Below, piece after piece: positions 16,505-25,146 of a stretch of 64,000 nucleotides of DNA (the first letter of the stretch is position 1; every line of letters starts with the position of its first letter). Made by a program: the position numbers and the translations under genes. The notes beneath the pieces are model-generated. The model was not told the origin of the DNA. It did no database searches and saw nothing but the letters and a program-made list of their open reading frames with translations. The stretch is from positions 62,001-126,000 of the forward strand of contig DATGLS010000017.1 in assembly GCA_035293985.1 (NCBI GenBank). The letters are read 5' to 3'. Source of the stretch: JAVDCA01 sp035293985. GTDB taxonomy: Bacteria; Pseudomonadota; Alphaproteobacteria; Rhizobiales; Xanthobacteraceae.

Positions 16505-17592
16505 GACGTCACAACCTTATCAACACCGCTGGCCGGCTCAACGTCCGACACCTTGGTAAAGGCCGCCATGAGACGTTCCAGCGCAGGGGACGGGGCGCTG
16601 CCGGCGGTGGTGACCGCCGGCGGCGGCAGCTCGCGCCAGCGGTGGCAGGCGGTAACGTGGCCGGCATCGTCGATCAGGGCCGGGACCTGCGTGCGGCAGC
16701 GCTCGATCACGTGCGGGCAGCGGGTGTGGAAGCGGCAGCCGGGCGGCGGCGCGAGCGCGCTCGGCAAGTCGCCCTGCAGCACCATGCGGTCGCGCCGCGC
16801 CGCCGGGTTGGGCAGCGGAATGGCCGAGATCAGCGCATGGCTGTACGGGTGGCGCGGCTGGGCGAAGAGCTGCTCGGCCGGCGCGGTTTCGACGATCTGG
16901 CCGAGGTTCATCACCGCGACCCGGTCGGCGATGTGCTTCACGACCGCGAGGTCGTGCGAGATGAAGATGTAGGCGAGGCCGAGGTCGCGCTGCAGCTCGC
17001 GCAGCAAATTGAGGATCTGCGAGCGGATCGACACATCGAGCGCCGACACCGGCTCGTCGCAGATGACGAGCTTCGGCTCGACCGCGAGCGCGCGGGCGAT
17101 GGCGACGCGCTGGCGTTGGCCGCCGGAGAACTCGTGCGGATAGCGCCGCGCCGCGGCCGCCGGCAGACCGACCGTGTCGAGCAGCTCGGCGACGCGCAGG
17201 GCGCGCTTGGCCGATGACAGTCTGGTGTGCAGCGCGAGCGGCTCGGCGAGGATCTCGCCGACCGTCATGCGCGGGTTGAGCGAGCCATATGGGTCCTGGA
17301 AGACGAGCTGCGCCTGGCGGCGGAAGCGGCGCAGCGCCTCGGCATCGAGGGCGAGCACGTCCTGCCCGTCGAACCGCACGCTGCCCCGGCTCGGCTCGAT
17401 CAGGCGCAGCACCAGCCGGCTCACCGTGGTCTTGCCGCAGCCTGACTCGCCGACCAGCGCCAGCGTCTCACCGGCCGCGACCGTGAAGCTCACGCCGTCG
17501 ACCGCCTTCACGGTCGCGGTCGGCTTCCCGAGCGGCGAGCGGCGCACCACGAAGTGGCGCACGAGATTCTCGACCTCGAGCAGCGCGCTCAC
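16501..17592 (-). CDS. peptide ABC transporter ATP-binding protein, DppF/OppF type
   Basis: 363 residues. Walker A GESGCGKTT (residues ~44-52), Q-loop VFQDPYGSLNPRMTV, ABC signature FSGGQRQRVAIARAL, Walker B LVICDEPVSALD and H-loop ISHD. The C-terminal oligopeptide-transporter domain holds CRFHTRCPHVIERCR, the cysteine-rich motif that in related proteins binds a 4Fe-4S cluster. The GTG start at 17592 overlaps the stop of the DppD-like gene (GTGA), so the two are translationally coupled. The TAG stop lies in the end of palindromic repeat 16422-16504, and the ~40 residues after the last conserved block look non-conserved. Confidence 0.94.
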   Translation of the reverse strand: MSALLEVENLVRHFVVRRSPLGKPTATVKAVDGVSFTVAAGETLALVGESGCGKTTVSRLVLRLIEPSRGSVRFDGQDVLALDAEALRRFRRQAQLVFQDPYGSLNPRMTVGEILAEPLALHTRLSSAKRALRVAELLDTVGLPAAAARRYPHEFSGGQRQRVAIARALAVEPKLVICDEPVSALDVSIRSQILNLLRELQRDLGLAYIFISHDLAVVKHIADRVAVMNLGQIVETAPAEQLFAQPRHPYSHALISAIPLPNPAARRDRMVLQGDLPSALAPPPGCRFHTRCPHVIERCRTQVPALIDDAGHVTACHRWRELPPPAVTTAGSAPSPALERLMAAFTKVSDVEPASGVDKVVTS

Positions 17593-18572
17593 GCGACCAG
17601 CCGCGCGAGCGGCGTCTTGAAGCAGCGCGACCAGTGCGTGGCCGAGATCTGCACCACCGGCGGCGGCGCGGCGCGGCAGCGGTCGTCGGCGAACGGGCAG
17701 CGCGGCGCGAAACGACAGCCGGGCGGCGGCGCGCTCATGTCCGGCACCATGCCGTCGATGACGGCGAGCTGGTCGGCCTTCTGGTCGAGCCGCGGCAGCG
17801 AGCCGAGCAGGCCGACCGTGTAGGGGTGCTCCGGCGCGACGAACAGCGCCGCGACCGGCGCCTGCTCGACCACCTCGCCCGCATACATGACCGCGACGTC
17901 GTCCGCGACCTCGGCGATCACGCCGAGATCGTGGGTGATCAGCACGATCGCGGCATCGCTCGCCGCCTTGAGGTCGCGCAGGAGATCGAGGATCTGCGCC
18001 TGGATGGTGACGTCGAGCGCTGTGGTGGGCTCGTCGGCGATGATCAGCTGCGGGCTGCAGGCGAGCGCGATCGCGATCATGGCGCGCTGGCGCATGCCGC
18101 CGGAGAGGCGGTGCGGATAGTCGTCGACGCGCTGCTCGGGCGACGGGATGCGCACGCGCCGCAGCATCTCGATCGCGGCGCGCCGCGCCTTCTCGCGGGA
18201 AAGCCCGCGGTGGCGCACGAACACCTCGATGATCTGCTCGCCGATGGTGAGGCTCGGGTTGAGCGAGGTCATCGGCTCCTGAAAGATCATGGCGAGGCGG
18301 TCGCCGCGCAGGTCGCGCAGCGCGTGGTCGGGCAGCGCGAGGAGATCGCGTCCGTCGAAGCGGATGTGGCCGGTGACGTTCGCGGTGCGCTTGGGCAAGA
18401 GGCCCATTACGGCGAGGAAGGTGACGCTCTTGCCGGAGCCGGATTCGCCGACAACGCCGAGCGTGCGCCCACGCGCAACGCCGAGCGAGACGCCGTCGAC
18501 GGCGCGGGTGACGCGGCCCGCGTCGCCGAGGAAGTTGACCCTGAGGTCGGAGATTTCCAGTAGTGTGGGCAT
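17589..18572 (-). CDS. peptide ABC transporter ATP-binding protein, DppD/OppD type
   Basis: 327 residues. Walker A GESGSGKSVTFLAVMGLLP, Q-loop IFQEPMTSLNPSLTIGEQ, signature LSGGMRQRAMIAIAL, Walker B LIIADEPTTALDVT, H-loop ITHDLGV. The C-terminal CRFAPRCPFADDRCR is the oligopeptide-type cysteine motif. It is the first gene of the transporter operon, coupled to the DppF-like gene by a 4-bp overlap. ATG 18572 gives MPTLLEISDLRVNF, the standard beginning. The gene lies ~140 bp downstream of the gamma-glutamyltransferase gene on the same strand, with a repeat between. Confidence 0.94.
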   Translation of the reverse strand: MPTLLEISDLRVNFLGDAGRVTRAVDGVSLGVARGRTLGVVGESGSGKSVTFLAVMGLLPKRTANVTGHIRFDGRDLLALPDHALRDLRGDRLAMIFQEPMTSLNPSLTIGEQIIEVFVRHRGLSREKARRAAIEMLRRVRIPSPEQRVDDYPHRLSGGMRQRAMIAIALACSPQLIIADEPTTALDVTIQAQILDLLRDLKAASDAAIVLITHDLGVIAEVADDVAVMYAGEVVEQAPVAALFVAPEHPYTVGLLGSLPRLDQKADQLAVIDGMVPDMSAPPPGCRFAPRCPFADDRCRAAPPPVVQISATHWSRCFKTPLARLVA

Positions 18573-18651
18573 CGCGTGCACCAGCCTCGCCAAACACCCG
18601 GCGCTATGCAAGCGCGATGCCCACGCGGGCCGGCGTCGAGGCCTGGACGCG

Positions 18652-18715
18652 TGGGCAAAATCGCCGGCGAGATGGGTGCAAGTTGAAGCGTCCGTTCAGG
18701 CGATTTTGCCCCTAC
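18652..18715. repeat. gtagggtgggc-family repeat (degenerate)
   Basis: Hairpin gggcaaaatcgcc / ggcgattttgccc; its outer end (cctac) provides the TAG stop codon of the gamma-glutamyltransferase gene. Related to 20539-20690 and 37120-37236. Confidence 0.7.
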
Positions 18716-20514
18716 CGGCCCGCCGCATAGCCTTGCATGCCGCGCGGGTTGGCGGCGGCGCGGCGGCGGCGGCCATCGCGGGAGGCGGCGGTGAGGCGGC
18801 CTTCCGACCAGGCGGGGCCGGTCTCGACGATGTGGCCGCGGCGAGTAAGCTCGTCGCGGGTCGCGGCGGGCACGCGGCTTTCGACGACGAGCACGCCCGG
18901 GCGCGCGGTGCGCGGCCAGAACGAGATGGGGAAATGCTCGGAGTGCCAGGCGGGCGCGTCGATCGCCTCCTGCAGGTTCATGCCGGCGTGCACGTGGCGC
19001 AGGAAGAACTGCGTGGTCCACTGGTCCTGCTGATCGCCGCCGGGCGAGCCCCAGGCGAGATACGGCTCGCCGTCGCGCAGCGCGAGCGTGGGCGAGAGCG
19101 TCGTGCGCGGACGCTTGCCCGGCGCCAACGCGCCGGGATGATTCTCATCGAGCCAGAACATCTGCCCGCGGGTGCCGAGGCCGAATCCGAGCTCGGGGAT
19201 CACCGGCGAGGACTGCAACCAGCCGCCCGACGGCGTCGCCGAGATCATATTGCCGGCCTTGTCGATGATGTCGAAATGCACCGTGTCGCCCGCGACCTCG
19301 CCGAGCTCGCCCACCGTGGGCTCGCCTGCCCCCATGGTGCCGACCGCGGCCCGTGCGCCGTCGGCGCGCTTGAGCTTGACGATGGCGCCGAAGCCCTCGA
19401 CCGAGCCGGGCAGCAGCTCGTGCGAGGCTTTCTCGCCGATCAGCTTGCGTCGCGCGTCGTTGTAGGCGTCGGACAACAGTGTCTGGATCGGGATCTCGGA
19501 AAACTTCGGATCGCCGTAGAATTTCTCGCGGTCCGCAAAGGCGAGCTTGGAGCACTCGACGACGGTGTGCATGAAGTCCGGGCCGGTGACGTCGAGGCCG
19601 TCGAGATTGAAGCCTTTCAGCAGCGCGAGCTGCTGCAGCATCACCGGGCCCTGGCTCCAGACGCCGGCCTTGCACACCGTGTAGCGGCCGTAGTCGTAGG
19701 TGAGCGGCGCCTCGACCGTCGCCTGCCAGCGCGCCATGTCGTCGGCGGTGAGCACGCCGCGGTGGCGCTCGCCGCTGGTATCCATGATGTCCTGGGTGCG
19801 ACAGAAGTTGCCGATCGCCTCGGCGACGAAGCCTTGCGACCAGGTCTTGCGCGCCTTCTCGATCTGGGCCACGCGGTCGCCGCCGGCGCTTTCGGCCTCG
19901 CGCAGCACGCGCGTATAGGTGTCGGCGATGGCCGGGTTGGTGAATAGCGTGCCGGTCGGCGGCACCTTGCCGTCGCGCAGATAGACCGCGGCCGATGTCG
20001 GCCAATATTCGCGGAAGAGCTTCTCGACCGTCTTGATCGTGGCATTGGCGCGCTCGACCAGCGGATGGCCCTCGCGGGCGTAGTAGATCGCCGGCGCGAT
20101 CACGTCGGCGGGGCGCAGGGTCCCGTAATCGCGCAGCAGCGTCATCCAGGTGTCGAACATGCCCGGCACACAGGCGGCGAGCAGGCCGGTGCCGGGCATC
20201 ATGTCGAGGCCCAGGCCCTTGTAATGCGCGATGGTCGCGCCCGCCGGCGCCGGGCCCTGCCCGCAGATCACCTCAGGCTTTCCCGTGCGGGTGTCGAACA
20301 GGATCACCGGCACGTCGCCGCCCGGGCCGTTGAGGTGCGGCTCCACCACCTGCAGCGTGAAGGCGGTGGCGCAGGCGGCGTCGAAGGCGTTGCCGCCCTT
20401 CTCCAGGATCGACATGCCGACCGCGGTCGCGATCCAGTGCGTCGAGGTGACGACGCCGAAGGTGCCCTCGATCTCGGGACGGGTGGTGAAGGGATTGGGA
20501 TTGATGTTGCTCAT
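18712..20514 (-). CDS. ggt: gamma-glutamyltransferase family protein
   Basis: 600 residues. N-terminal-nucleophile hydrolase that cleaves gamma-glutamyl bonds, as in glutathione. The precursor is normally cut before a Thr: here GDTVHFDIIDKAGN (about residue 410) matches that site, with DTVHF replacing the commoner TTHY. The substrate-side Arg region, LSPTLALRDGEPYLAWGSPGGDQQDQW and PRTTLSP, is also present. No signal peptide is evident (MSNINPNPFTTRPEIEGTFG), so it may be cytoplasmic, unlike the E. coli periplasmic enzyme. It lies directly upstream of the peptide ABC operon and downstream of an S15-type hydrolase, suggesting import and hydrolysis of gamma-glutamyl compounds. The TAG stop sits in a palindromic repeat. 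Confidence 0.93.
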   Translation of the reverse strand: MSNINPNPFTTRPEIEGTFGVVTSTHWIATAVGMSILEKGGNAFDAACATAFTLQVVEPHLNGPGGDVPVILFDTRTGKPEVICGQGPAPAGATIAHYKGLGLDMMPGTGLLAACVPGMFDTWMTLLRDYGTLRPADVIAPAIYYAREGHPLVERANATIKTVEKLFREYWPTSAAVYLRDGKVPPTGTLFTNPAIADTYTRVLREAESAGGDRVAQIEKARKTWSQGFVAEAIGNFCRTQDIMDTSGERHRGVLTADDMARWQATVEAPLTYDYGRYTVCKAGVWSQGPVMLQQLALLKGFNLDGLDVTGPDFMHTVVECSKLAFADREKFYGDPKFSEIPIQTLLSDAYNDARRKLIGEKASHELLPGSVEGFGAIVKLKRADGARAAVGTMGAGEPTVGELGEVAGDTVHFDIIDKAGNMISATPSGGWLQSSPVIPELGFGLGTRGQMFWLDENHPGALAPGKRPRTTLSPTLALRDGEPYLAWGSPGGDQQDQWTTQFFLRHVHAGMNLQEAIDAPAWHSEHFPISFWPRTARPGVLVVESRVPAATRDELTRRGHIVETGPAWSEGRLTAASRDGRRRRAAANPRGMQGYAAGR

Positions 20515-20538
20515 GGGGAGCAGGATAGCAGCAGCACC

Positions 20539-20690
20539 GTAGGGTGGGCAAAGGCGGCCGAGGCGCTCATTGGGCGTATGAAATCCGCCCGCCGTGCCCA
20601 CGCGACCGCGACGCACCATCTGCGCGTGGGCACGGCGGGATCGGCATCGTGCCCGATCGCCGGCGGCTCGGCCGCCTTTGCCTACCCTAC
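20539..20690. repeat. gtagggtgggc palindromic repeat, full length
   Basis: 152-bp inverted repeat with 24-bp arms: gtagggtgggcaaaggcggc... and ...gccgcctttgcctaccctac, one mismatch apart. Other members are at 22377-22446, 37120-37236 and 39853-39995. Its right end provides the TAG stop of the S15 hydrolase gene. Confidence 0.9.
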
Positions 20691-22360
20691 GCGGCTACGC
20701 TTTTTGGAATGACCGGAAGCAGCAGATAGGACGGCTTGTCGCCGCCGGCGTACACGGTGTTGGTGCCGGTGTTGTAGTCGGCGTGGTAGTGCATGTAGCC
20801 CTGACTGCCGACGCCATCGCGCGGCTGCACGTCGAGGCGGATGCGGTGGCCTTGTCTGAACACCATCGAGGTCGGCCAGATCTCGACTTGCACCTCGACG
20901 ATCTCGCCGGGCTTCAGGTAGAGCCGGCGCTTGTGCGCATGATACGGGCGATACGGCAGCGACAAGGCCGGATCGAGCTCACGGTGGGAGACGCGCAGCC
21001 AGCCTTTGGCGACCGGCACCGGCGTGCCCTGCTGACCGGTCTCCAGCACCTCGTTGCCGTCGGCATCGAAGTTGCGCAGGGTGAGGAAGAGGTCCATGTC
21101 TTCGCTCGCGCTCGACACCCAGATGTTGGCCATCAGCGGCCCGGTGACCTCGAGGTCGGCGGGAAGCGGAGGCGTCTCCAGCGACACGCCCATGCCGGGC
21201 TTGATGCCGCCGCCCATCACCTGCGACGAGGCGGCCGAGGTCGAGCCCATGGTGCCGAGATTGAAGGACGCATAGGTGCGTGAGGACGTCGTCGCCGGAT
21301 TGCCCTCGGCGAGCGCGGCGATCTCGGGCGGCGACAGGTCGAAATAAAGCTTGGTCCACTGCGTCCGCGCCAGCGGCCATTCGTGCTCGTGGCGCCACTC
21401 GATTGCATCGCGGCCCTTGCGGATCGCGAGCTTGACCGGCGGCTCGGTCATCACGCCGTTGTCGATGCCCTTGAGCCAGTAATCGAAGAAGCGCAGCTGA
21501 TCGCGCCGGCCCTCCTCGGTGTAGAACGGATGCACGTGCGAGCCGGTGTGGATGCGCAGCTTCTTGTGCTTGGAAGCCGCGCGCATGAAGGCTTCGGTGT
21601 TGCCGCGCAGATGCAGACCGAAGCCGGTCCAGTTTCCGACCGAGAGCATCGGCACCGTGATCTTGTCCCACTGCGCCTGCGCGCCCGCGAGCGCGCCGGT
21701 GTCGAGATTGTGGCGCAGCCAGAAATGCAGCGTGTTGACCTGCCACCCGTCCGGCTGCTGGCGCGACGCGCGGCCGAGCATGTGGTGCAGCAGGTGCGCC
21801 GTGAACCAGTTGGTCATGAACACGTTGAGGATGCCGCCGTGGTAGAGCGCGTCGCGGTAGATGTCGGCGAAGCCTTCCCACGGGATGATGGCGGCGAGCG
21901 AGGGCGGCTGCAGGTTGGCGACGAACCACTGATTGATCGCGTAGTAGGAAATACCGTTGAGCCCGACCTTGCCGTTGCACCATGGCTGCGCCGCCGCCCA
22001 TTCGATCGCATCGTAGAAGTCGATCGCTTCTTGCAAGGACCACGGCTCGCACTGGCCGGACGACTTGCCGCTGCCGCGCCCATCGACGCGCACGCACGCA
22101 TAGCCCTGCGGCACCCACCATTCGGGATTGACGGTCTCCCAGTTCATCAGCGGGTTGGGCTTCTCCTCGAGCGTGTCGGGGGCGACCCACAGCTTGTCCT
22201 TCTGGTAAGGCCCGAGGTTGAGGATGGCGGGGAATTTGCCGGCGGCGTCGGGGCGGATGACGTCGGCCTCGAGCCGGGCGCCATCACGCATCGGCACGTC
22301 GACGTCGCGATCGACGAGGAGGCGATAGGTGGCGGCGGCGGTGGTGGTTTGAATGTTCAT
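20687..22360 (-). CDS. CocE/NonD-type S15 family hydrolase
   Basis: 557 residues. Alpha/beta hydrolase of the X-Pro dipeptidyl-peptidase/cocaine-esterase (S15) family. DVDVPMRDGARLEADVIRPD opens the catalytic domain. VRVDGRGSGKSSG is the oxyanion-side loop, and NGISYYAINQW contains the nucleophile Ser (GxSYxx). HTGSHVHPFYTEEGR supplies the candidate catalytic His. The C-terminal half (from residue ~330) is the jelly-roll domain, ending QPRDGVGSQGYMHYHAD. It probably hydrolyses an ester or amide in the cytoplasm; there is no signal peptide. ATG 22360 was chosen because upstream codons lie in a repeat. The stop TAG lies within the 20539-20690 repeat. Confidence 0.9.
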   Translation of the reverse strand: MNIQTTTAAATYRLLVDRDVDVPMRDGARLEADVIRPDAAGKFPAILNLGPYQKDKLWVAPDTLEEKPNPLMNWETVNPEWWVPQGYACVRVDGRGSGKSSGQCEPWSLQEAIDFYDAIEWAAAQPWCNGKVGLNGISYYAINQWFVANLQPPSLAAIIPWEGFADIYRDALYHGGILNVFMTNWFTAHLLHHMLGRASRQQPDGWQVNTLHFWLRHNLDTGALAGAQAQWDKITVPMLSVGNWTGFGLHLRGNTEAFMRAASKHKKLRIHTGSHVHPFYTEEGRRDQLRFFDYWLKGIDNGVMTEPPVKLAIRKGRDAIEWRHEHEWPLARTQWTKLYFDLSPPEIAALAEGNPATTSSRTYASFNLGTMGSTSAASSQVMGGGIKPGMGVSLETPPLPADLEVTGPLMANIWVSSASEDMDLFLTLRNFDADGNEVLETGQQGTPVPVAKGWLRVSHRELDPALSLPYRPYHAHKRRLYLKPGEIVEVQVEIWPTSMVFRQGHRIRLDVQPRDGVGSQGYMHYHADYNTGTNTVYAGGDKPSYLLLPVIPKSVAA

Positions 22361-22376
22361 TCGGGCTCTCACTTTC

Positions 22377-22446
22377 GTAGGGTGCGCAAAGCGAAGCGTG
22401 CGCACCGCCGCGTGGACACGCCGCTTCGCGGGTTTTCCCACCCTAC
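22377..22446. repeat. gtagggtgggc palindromic repeat, short copy
   Basis: Outer arms gtagggtgcgcaaa and ttttcccaccctac with gcgaagcg / cgcttcgc inner arms, filling the space between the S15 hydrolase start and the cupin stop. Confidence 0.85.
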
Positions 22447-22462
22447 GGCAGAATGCCGTGCG

Positions 22463-22861
22463 TCACGCCGCCTTGATGCCGTGCAGGCTGTGCGAGGCGT
22501 CCTTGACGGTGAAGAACACCACGTCGGCGTCGGGCGTCGCGGCGCCGGAATGCATCACGTTGGACGGGATGTAGACGATCGAGCCGGGCTTCGCCTCGAC
22601 CTTCTTGCCGCCGACCTCGGCGACGAAGGTGCCTTCGAGGATGTAGATCCACTGCTCGTTCGGATGCGAATGCGCAGCGGCGCCGGTGCCGGCCGGCATG
22701 CGCATCAGGCCGACGATCATGCGGTCGCCTTCGACGCAGGCGCCGTTGGCGGTCGAGTAGTCCGGGCCGCCGAGGATGTGGTTCACCTTGGCGAGATCGA
22801 ACAGGTATTCACCAGGACCGGCACGCTTCGCGCCGGGGGTGCGGGCGGTCTCTTGAGCCAT
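22463..22861 (-). CDS. cupin-domain protein
   Basis: 132 residues, a single cupin_2 barrel. Motif 1 is HSHPNEQWIYILEGTFVAEVGG (about residues 66-87, candidate metal ligands His-His-Glu). Motif 2 is GSIVYIPSNVMHSG (residues ~92-105). Such proteins can be dioxygenases, isomerases or binding proteins, and the sequence does not separate these. It sits between the S15 hydrolase and M20 peptidase genes, all on the minus strand, and is probably in their transcript. ATG 22861 is preceded by gagga (reading the minus strand). Confidence 0.88.
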   Translation of the reverse strand: MAQETARTPGAKRAGPGEYLFDLAKVNHILGGPDYSTANGACVEGDRMIVGLMRMPAGTGAAAHSHPNEQWIYILEGTFVAEVGGKKVEAKPGSIVYIPSNVMHSGAATPDADVVFFTVKDASHSLHGIKAA

Positions 22862-22890
22862 GGTCGGTCTCCTCGGTTGATCACGTTTCA

Positions 22891-22940
22891 TTTGAGCATG
22901 ATCTTATCCGAAAACCGACGGCGGCTTTTCGGGATCATGC
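22891..22940. repeat. gagcatgatc palindromic repeat (copy 2)
   Basis: gagcatgatcttatccgaaa ... cttttcgggatcatgc. It abuts the end of the M20 peptidase gene (stop at 22942-22944). Confidence 0.87.
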
Positions 22941-22941
22941 G

Positions 22942-24237
22942 CTACTCGGTCGCGCCCGTTGCCACATCCATGATCATGCGCGCCGCGAGATAGAGCCGCG
23001 GCTCGATCGAATTCATGTCGATGTATTCGGCGTTGTTCGAGTGCGCGCCGAACCCGCGCAGCCCGAACCGCTCGATCACCGGCGCCTTGGTCTTCAGTGC
23101 CGCATAGGCCGCATCGGTGCCGCCGCCGGCGGCGACGTCGTTGACCTCGAGCTCGTGACCGATCTCGGCATAGACGTGCTGGGCGTGGTGCGCGAGCGCC
23201 TGCGCGACCGCGGTAAGCTCGAGCGGCGGCCGGCCGCGCCGAAACGCGACCTCGACCTTGGTGTCGGGGATGAGCTGGTTCTTGACCCGCTCGCGCACCT
23301 TCGCCTCGATCGTGTCGAAATCGGCGACGCGACGCACGCGCACGTCGGCGACGGCCGATGCCATGGCGGGAATGACGTTGCGATTGCTGCCGGCGCTCGC
23401 CATCGTCCAGTTCAGCTTGATGCCGGCCGCGTCGTCGGAGAGGTCGCGCATCTGCAGGATCTGATGCGCGAGCTCGTAGAGCGCGTTGCGACCGCGCTCG
23501 GGCGACGAGCCCGCATGCGAGGCGCGGCCCTCGACGCTGAGCAGGACGGAGCCGATGCCGGCCGTCGTCAGCGAGAGGCGATCGGGCTTGATCGGCGAGC
23601 CCTCGTGCGAGAATACCGCATCGGACTCGCCGCCGAGCCGGGTGATCGTCGCGCGCGAGCCGTACGAGCCGATCTCCTCGTCGGCGTTGATCAGAACGGT
23701 GACCTGGCCGTAATCGCGGAAATTCATCGCCTTGAGAATCGCCAGCGTGTGCAGGATCACCGCGATCCCGGCCTTGTCGTCCGAGATGCCGAGCCCGTAG
23801 GCGCGGTTACCATCGAGACGGAACGGCTGCTTCTCGAGCATGCCGCGGTGATAGACCGTGTCCATGTGGGCGATCAGCAGGATCCTCTTCGTCCCGGTGC
23901 CGGTGAAGCGCGCCTCCACCATCCGGCCGATGCGCTTCGGCAAGTCGGCCAAACGATCAGCCGGCGGCGGGTCGGGCTCGATGAGCTCGACCTGCCCGCC
24001 GAGCGCCGTCAGACGCTCGGCGATGAGGGCCGAGATCTTGTCGAGCCCTTCACGATCCTCGCTTCCCGTTTCGATCGACACCAGCGCCTCGAGCGTCTCG
24101 AGGAACGCCGCCTTCTCGCCGGCGGCGAGCGACTGCACCGGCTCGACCGGGGCGGCACGCGCGCTCAACCCGGCGCCGGCGCACAGGGCGATGACCGCGC
24201 AACGCCGCGCGGCGCCGTGAAGGAACCGCGGCATCAT
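22942..24237 (-). CDS. M20 family metallopeptidase, glutamate carboxypeptidase (CPG2) type
   Basis: 431 residues with a signal peptide (CAVIALCAGAGLSARAA), so periplasmic. The two-zinc site is visible: LLIAHMDTVYHRG (His, catalytic Asp), GLGISDDKAGIAV (bridging Asp), NADEEIGSYGSR (catalytic Glu-Glu), VSVEG...SHAGSSPERGRNALYE dimerisation-domain His, and FGAHSNNAEYI (His ligand). Family members such as carboxypeptidase G2 release C-terminal glutamate from folate and small peptides. Near a gamma-glutamyltransferase and a peptide importer, this suggests periplasmic trimming of glutamyl compounds. Its stop lies 5 bp from the intradiol dioxygenase coding region's far side repeat-free end, and the dioxygenase gene is immediately upstream (gap of 5 bp). 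Confidence 0.92.
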   Translation of the reverse strand: MMPRFLHGAARRCAVIALCAGAGLSARAAPVEPVQSLAAGEKAAFLETLEALVSIETGSEDREGLDKISALIAERLTALGGQVELIEPDPPPADRLADLPKRIGRMVEARFTGTGTKRILLIAHMDTVYHRGMLEKQPFRLDGNRAYGLGISDDKAGIAVILHTLAILKAMNFRDYGQVTVLINADEEIGSYGSRATITRLGGESDAVFSHEGSPIKPDRLSLTTAGIGSVLLSVEGRASHAGSSPERGRNALYELAHQILQMRDLSDDAAGIKLNWTMASAGSNRNVIPAMASAVADVRVRRVADFDTIEAKVRERVKNQLIPDTKVEVAFRRGRPPLELTAVAQALAHHAQHVYAEIGHELEVNDVAAGGGTDAAYAALKTKAPVIERFGLRGFGAHSNNAEYIDMNSIEPRLYLAARMIMDVATGATE

Positions 24238-24242
24238 CTATG

Positions 24243-25121
24243 CTACGCCGCTTCTGCTTTCGCCTGCGCCTTCTGCAGCACGAAATCGTAGTTGATCACG
24301 TAGAACGGGGTGTCGACCTTCTCGCCGTTGGGCGCGATGCCGGCGGGCTTCTGCACGAAATCGACGATCAGCGGCTCCTTCACGCCATAGACGACGTCGG
24401 TCTCGATGTACTGACAGCCGCGCTGAAAGAGATGCGTCACCAGGCGATGATGGCCGGGCGCCTCGACGCAGAAATGGATGTGAGCGGGGCGCATGTGCGA
24501 GATCTCGGTCTTCTTCATGAGGTCGCCGACGGGACCATCCATCGGGATGGTGTAGCCGATCGGCGCCACGGTGCGGATCGAGTAGGAGCCGTCCGGCTGG
24601 GTGCGGTAGAGGCCGCGCATCCATGGGCCATTGACGTCGCGCTGCGCCTCGTAGAGGCCCTCGCCGTCGGTCTGCCACAGATCGAGCGTGGCGCCGCCGA
24701 TCGGCTGGCCGTCGAGGCCGCGCACCTTGCCGGTGACGAAGCACGGGATCCCGGGGGCGCCCTTGGCCATGTCGCCGCCATTGGCGACCGTGGGCGAGTT
24801 CGGCACGTGGAACGGGCCCTCGACGGTCGTCGGGGTCGCGCCGCTGTCGAAACGGTGGTTGATGGCGTCGACCAGCATGCTCACGCCCATCACGTCGGAG
24901 AACAGGATGACCTCCTGGCGCTTCTCGTCCGACATCTTCCCGGCGCGGGTGAGGAAGTCGATCGCCGCCGCCCACTCGGCCTCGGTCGGCTCGATATCGC
25001 GCACGAAACCGTGCAGGTGCTTGATCAGCGACTGCATGATCTGCTTGAGGCGCGGGTTGGGAATGTCCTGCCAGCGCGCCAGCACGACGTCGGTGAGATT
25101 CTTCTCGTTCACATAGGGCAT
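24243..25121 (-). CDS. intradiol ring-cleavage dioxygenase (catechol / hydroxyquinol 1,2-dioxygenase type)
   Basis: 292 residues. Non-haem Fe(III) enzyme opening a catechol or 1,2,4-trihydroxybenzene ring between the hydroxyls. The N-terminal helical linker (residues ~1-100) is the dimer domain of catechol/hydroxyquinol 1,2-dioxygenases. The catalytic barrel shows GATLDLWQTDGEGLYEAQ (first Tyr ligand), GYTIPMDGPVG (second Tyr ligand) and MRPAHIHFCV (two His ligands). Length and the presence of the linker favour the catechol/hydroxyquinol branch over protocatechuate 3,4-dioxygenase. No maleylacetate reductase or muconate cycloisomerase is in the window. The start at 25121 is preceded by gggag on the minus strand. 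Confidence 0.92.
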   Translation of the reverse strand: MPYVNEKNLTDVVLARWQDIPNPRLKQIMQSLIKHLHGFVRDIEPTEAEWAAAIDFLTRAGKMSDEKRQEVILFSDVMGVSMLVDAINHRFDSGATPTTVEGPFHVPNSPTVANGGDMAKGAPGIPCFVTGKVRGLDGQPIGGATLDLWQTDGEGLYEAQRDVNGPWMRGLYRTQPDGSYSIRTVAPIGYTIPMDGPVGDLMKKTEISHMRPAHIHFCVEAPGHHRLVTHLFQRGCQYIETDVVYGVKEPLIVDFVQKPAGIAPNGEKVDTPFYVINYDFVLQKAQAKAEAA

Positions 25122-25146
25122 TGGTGTTCTCCCTTCGAATTATGTT

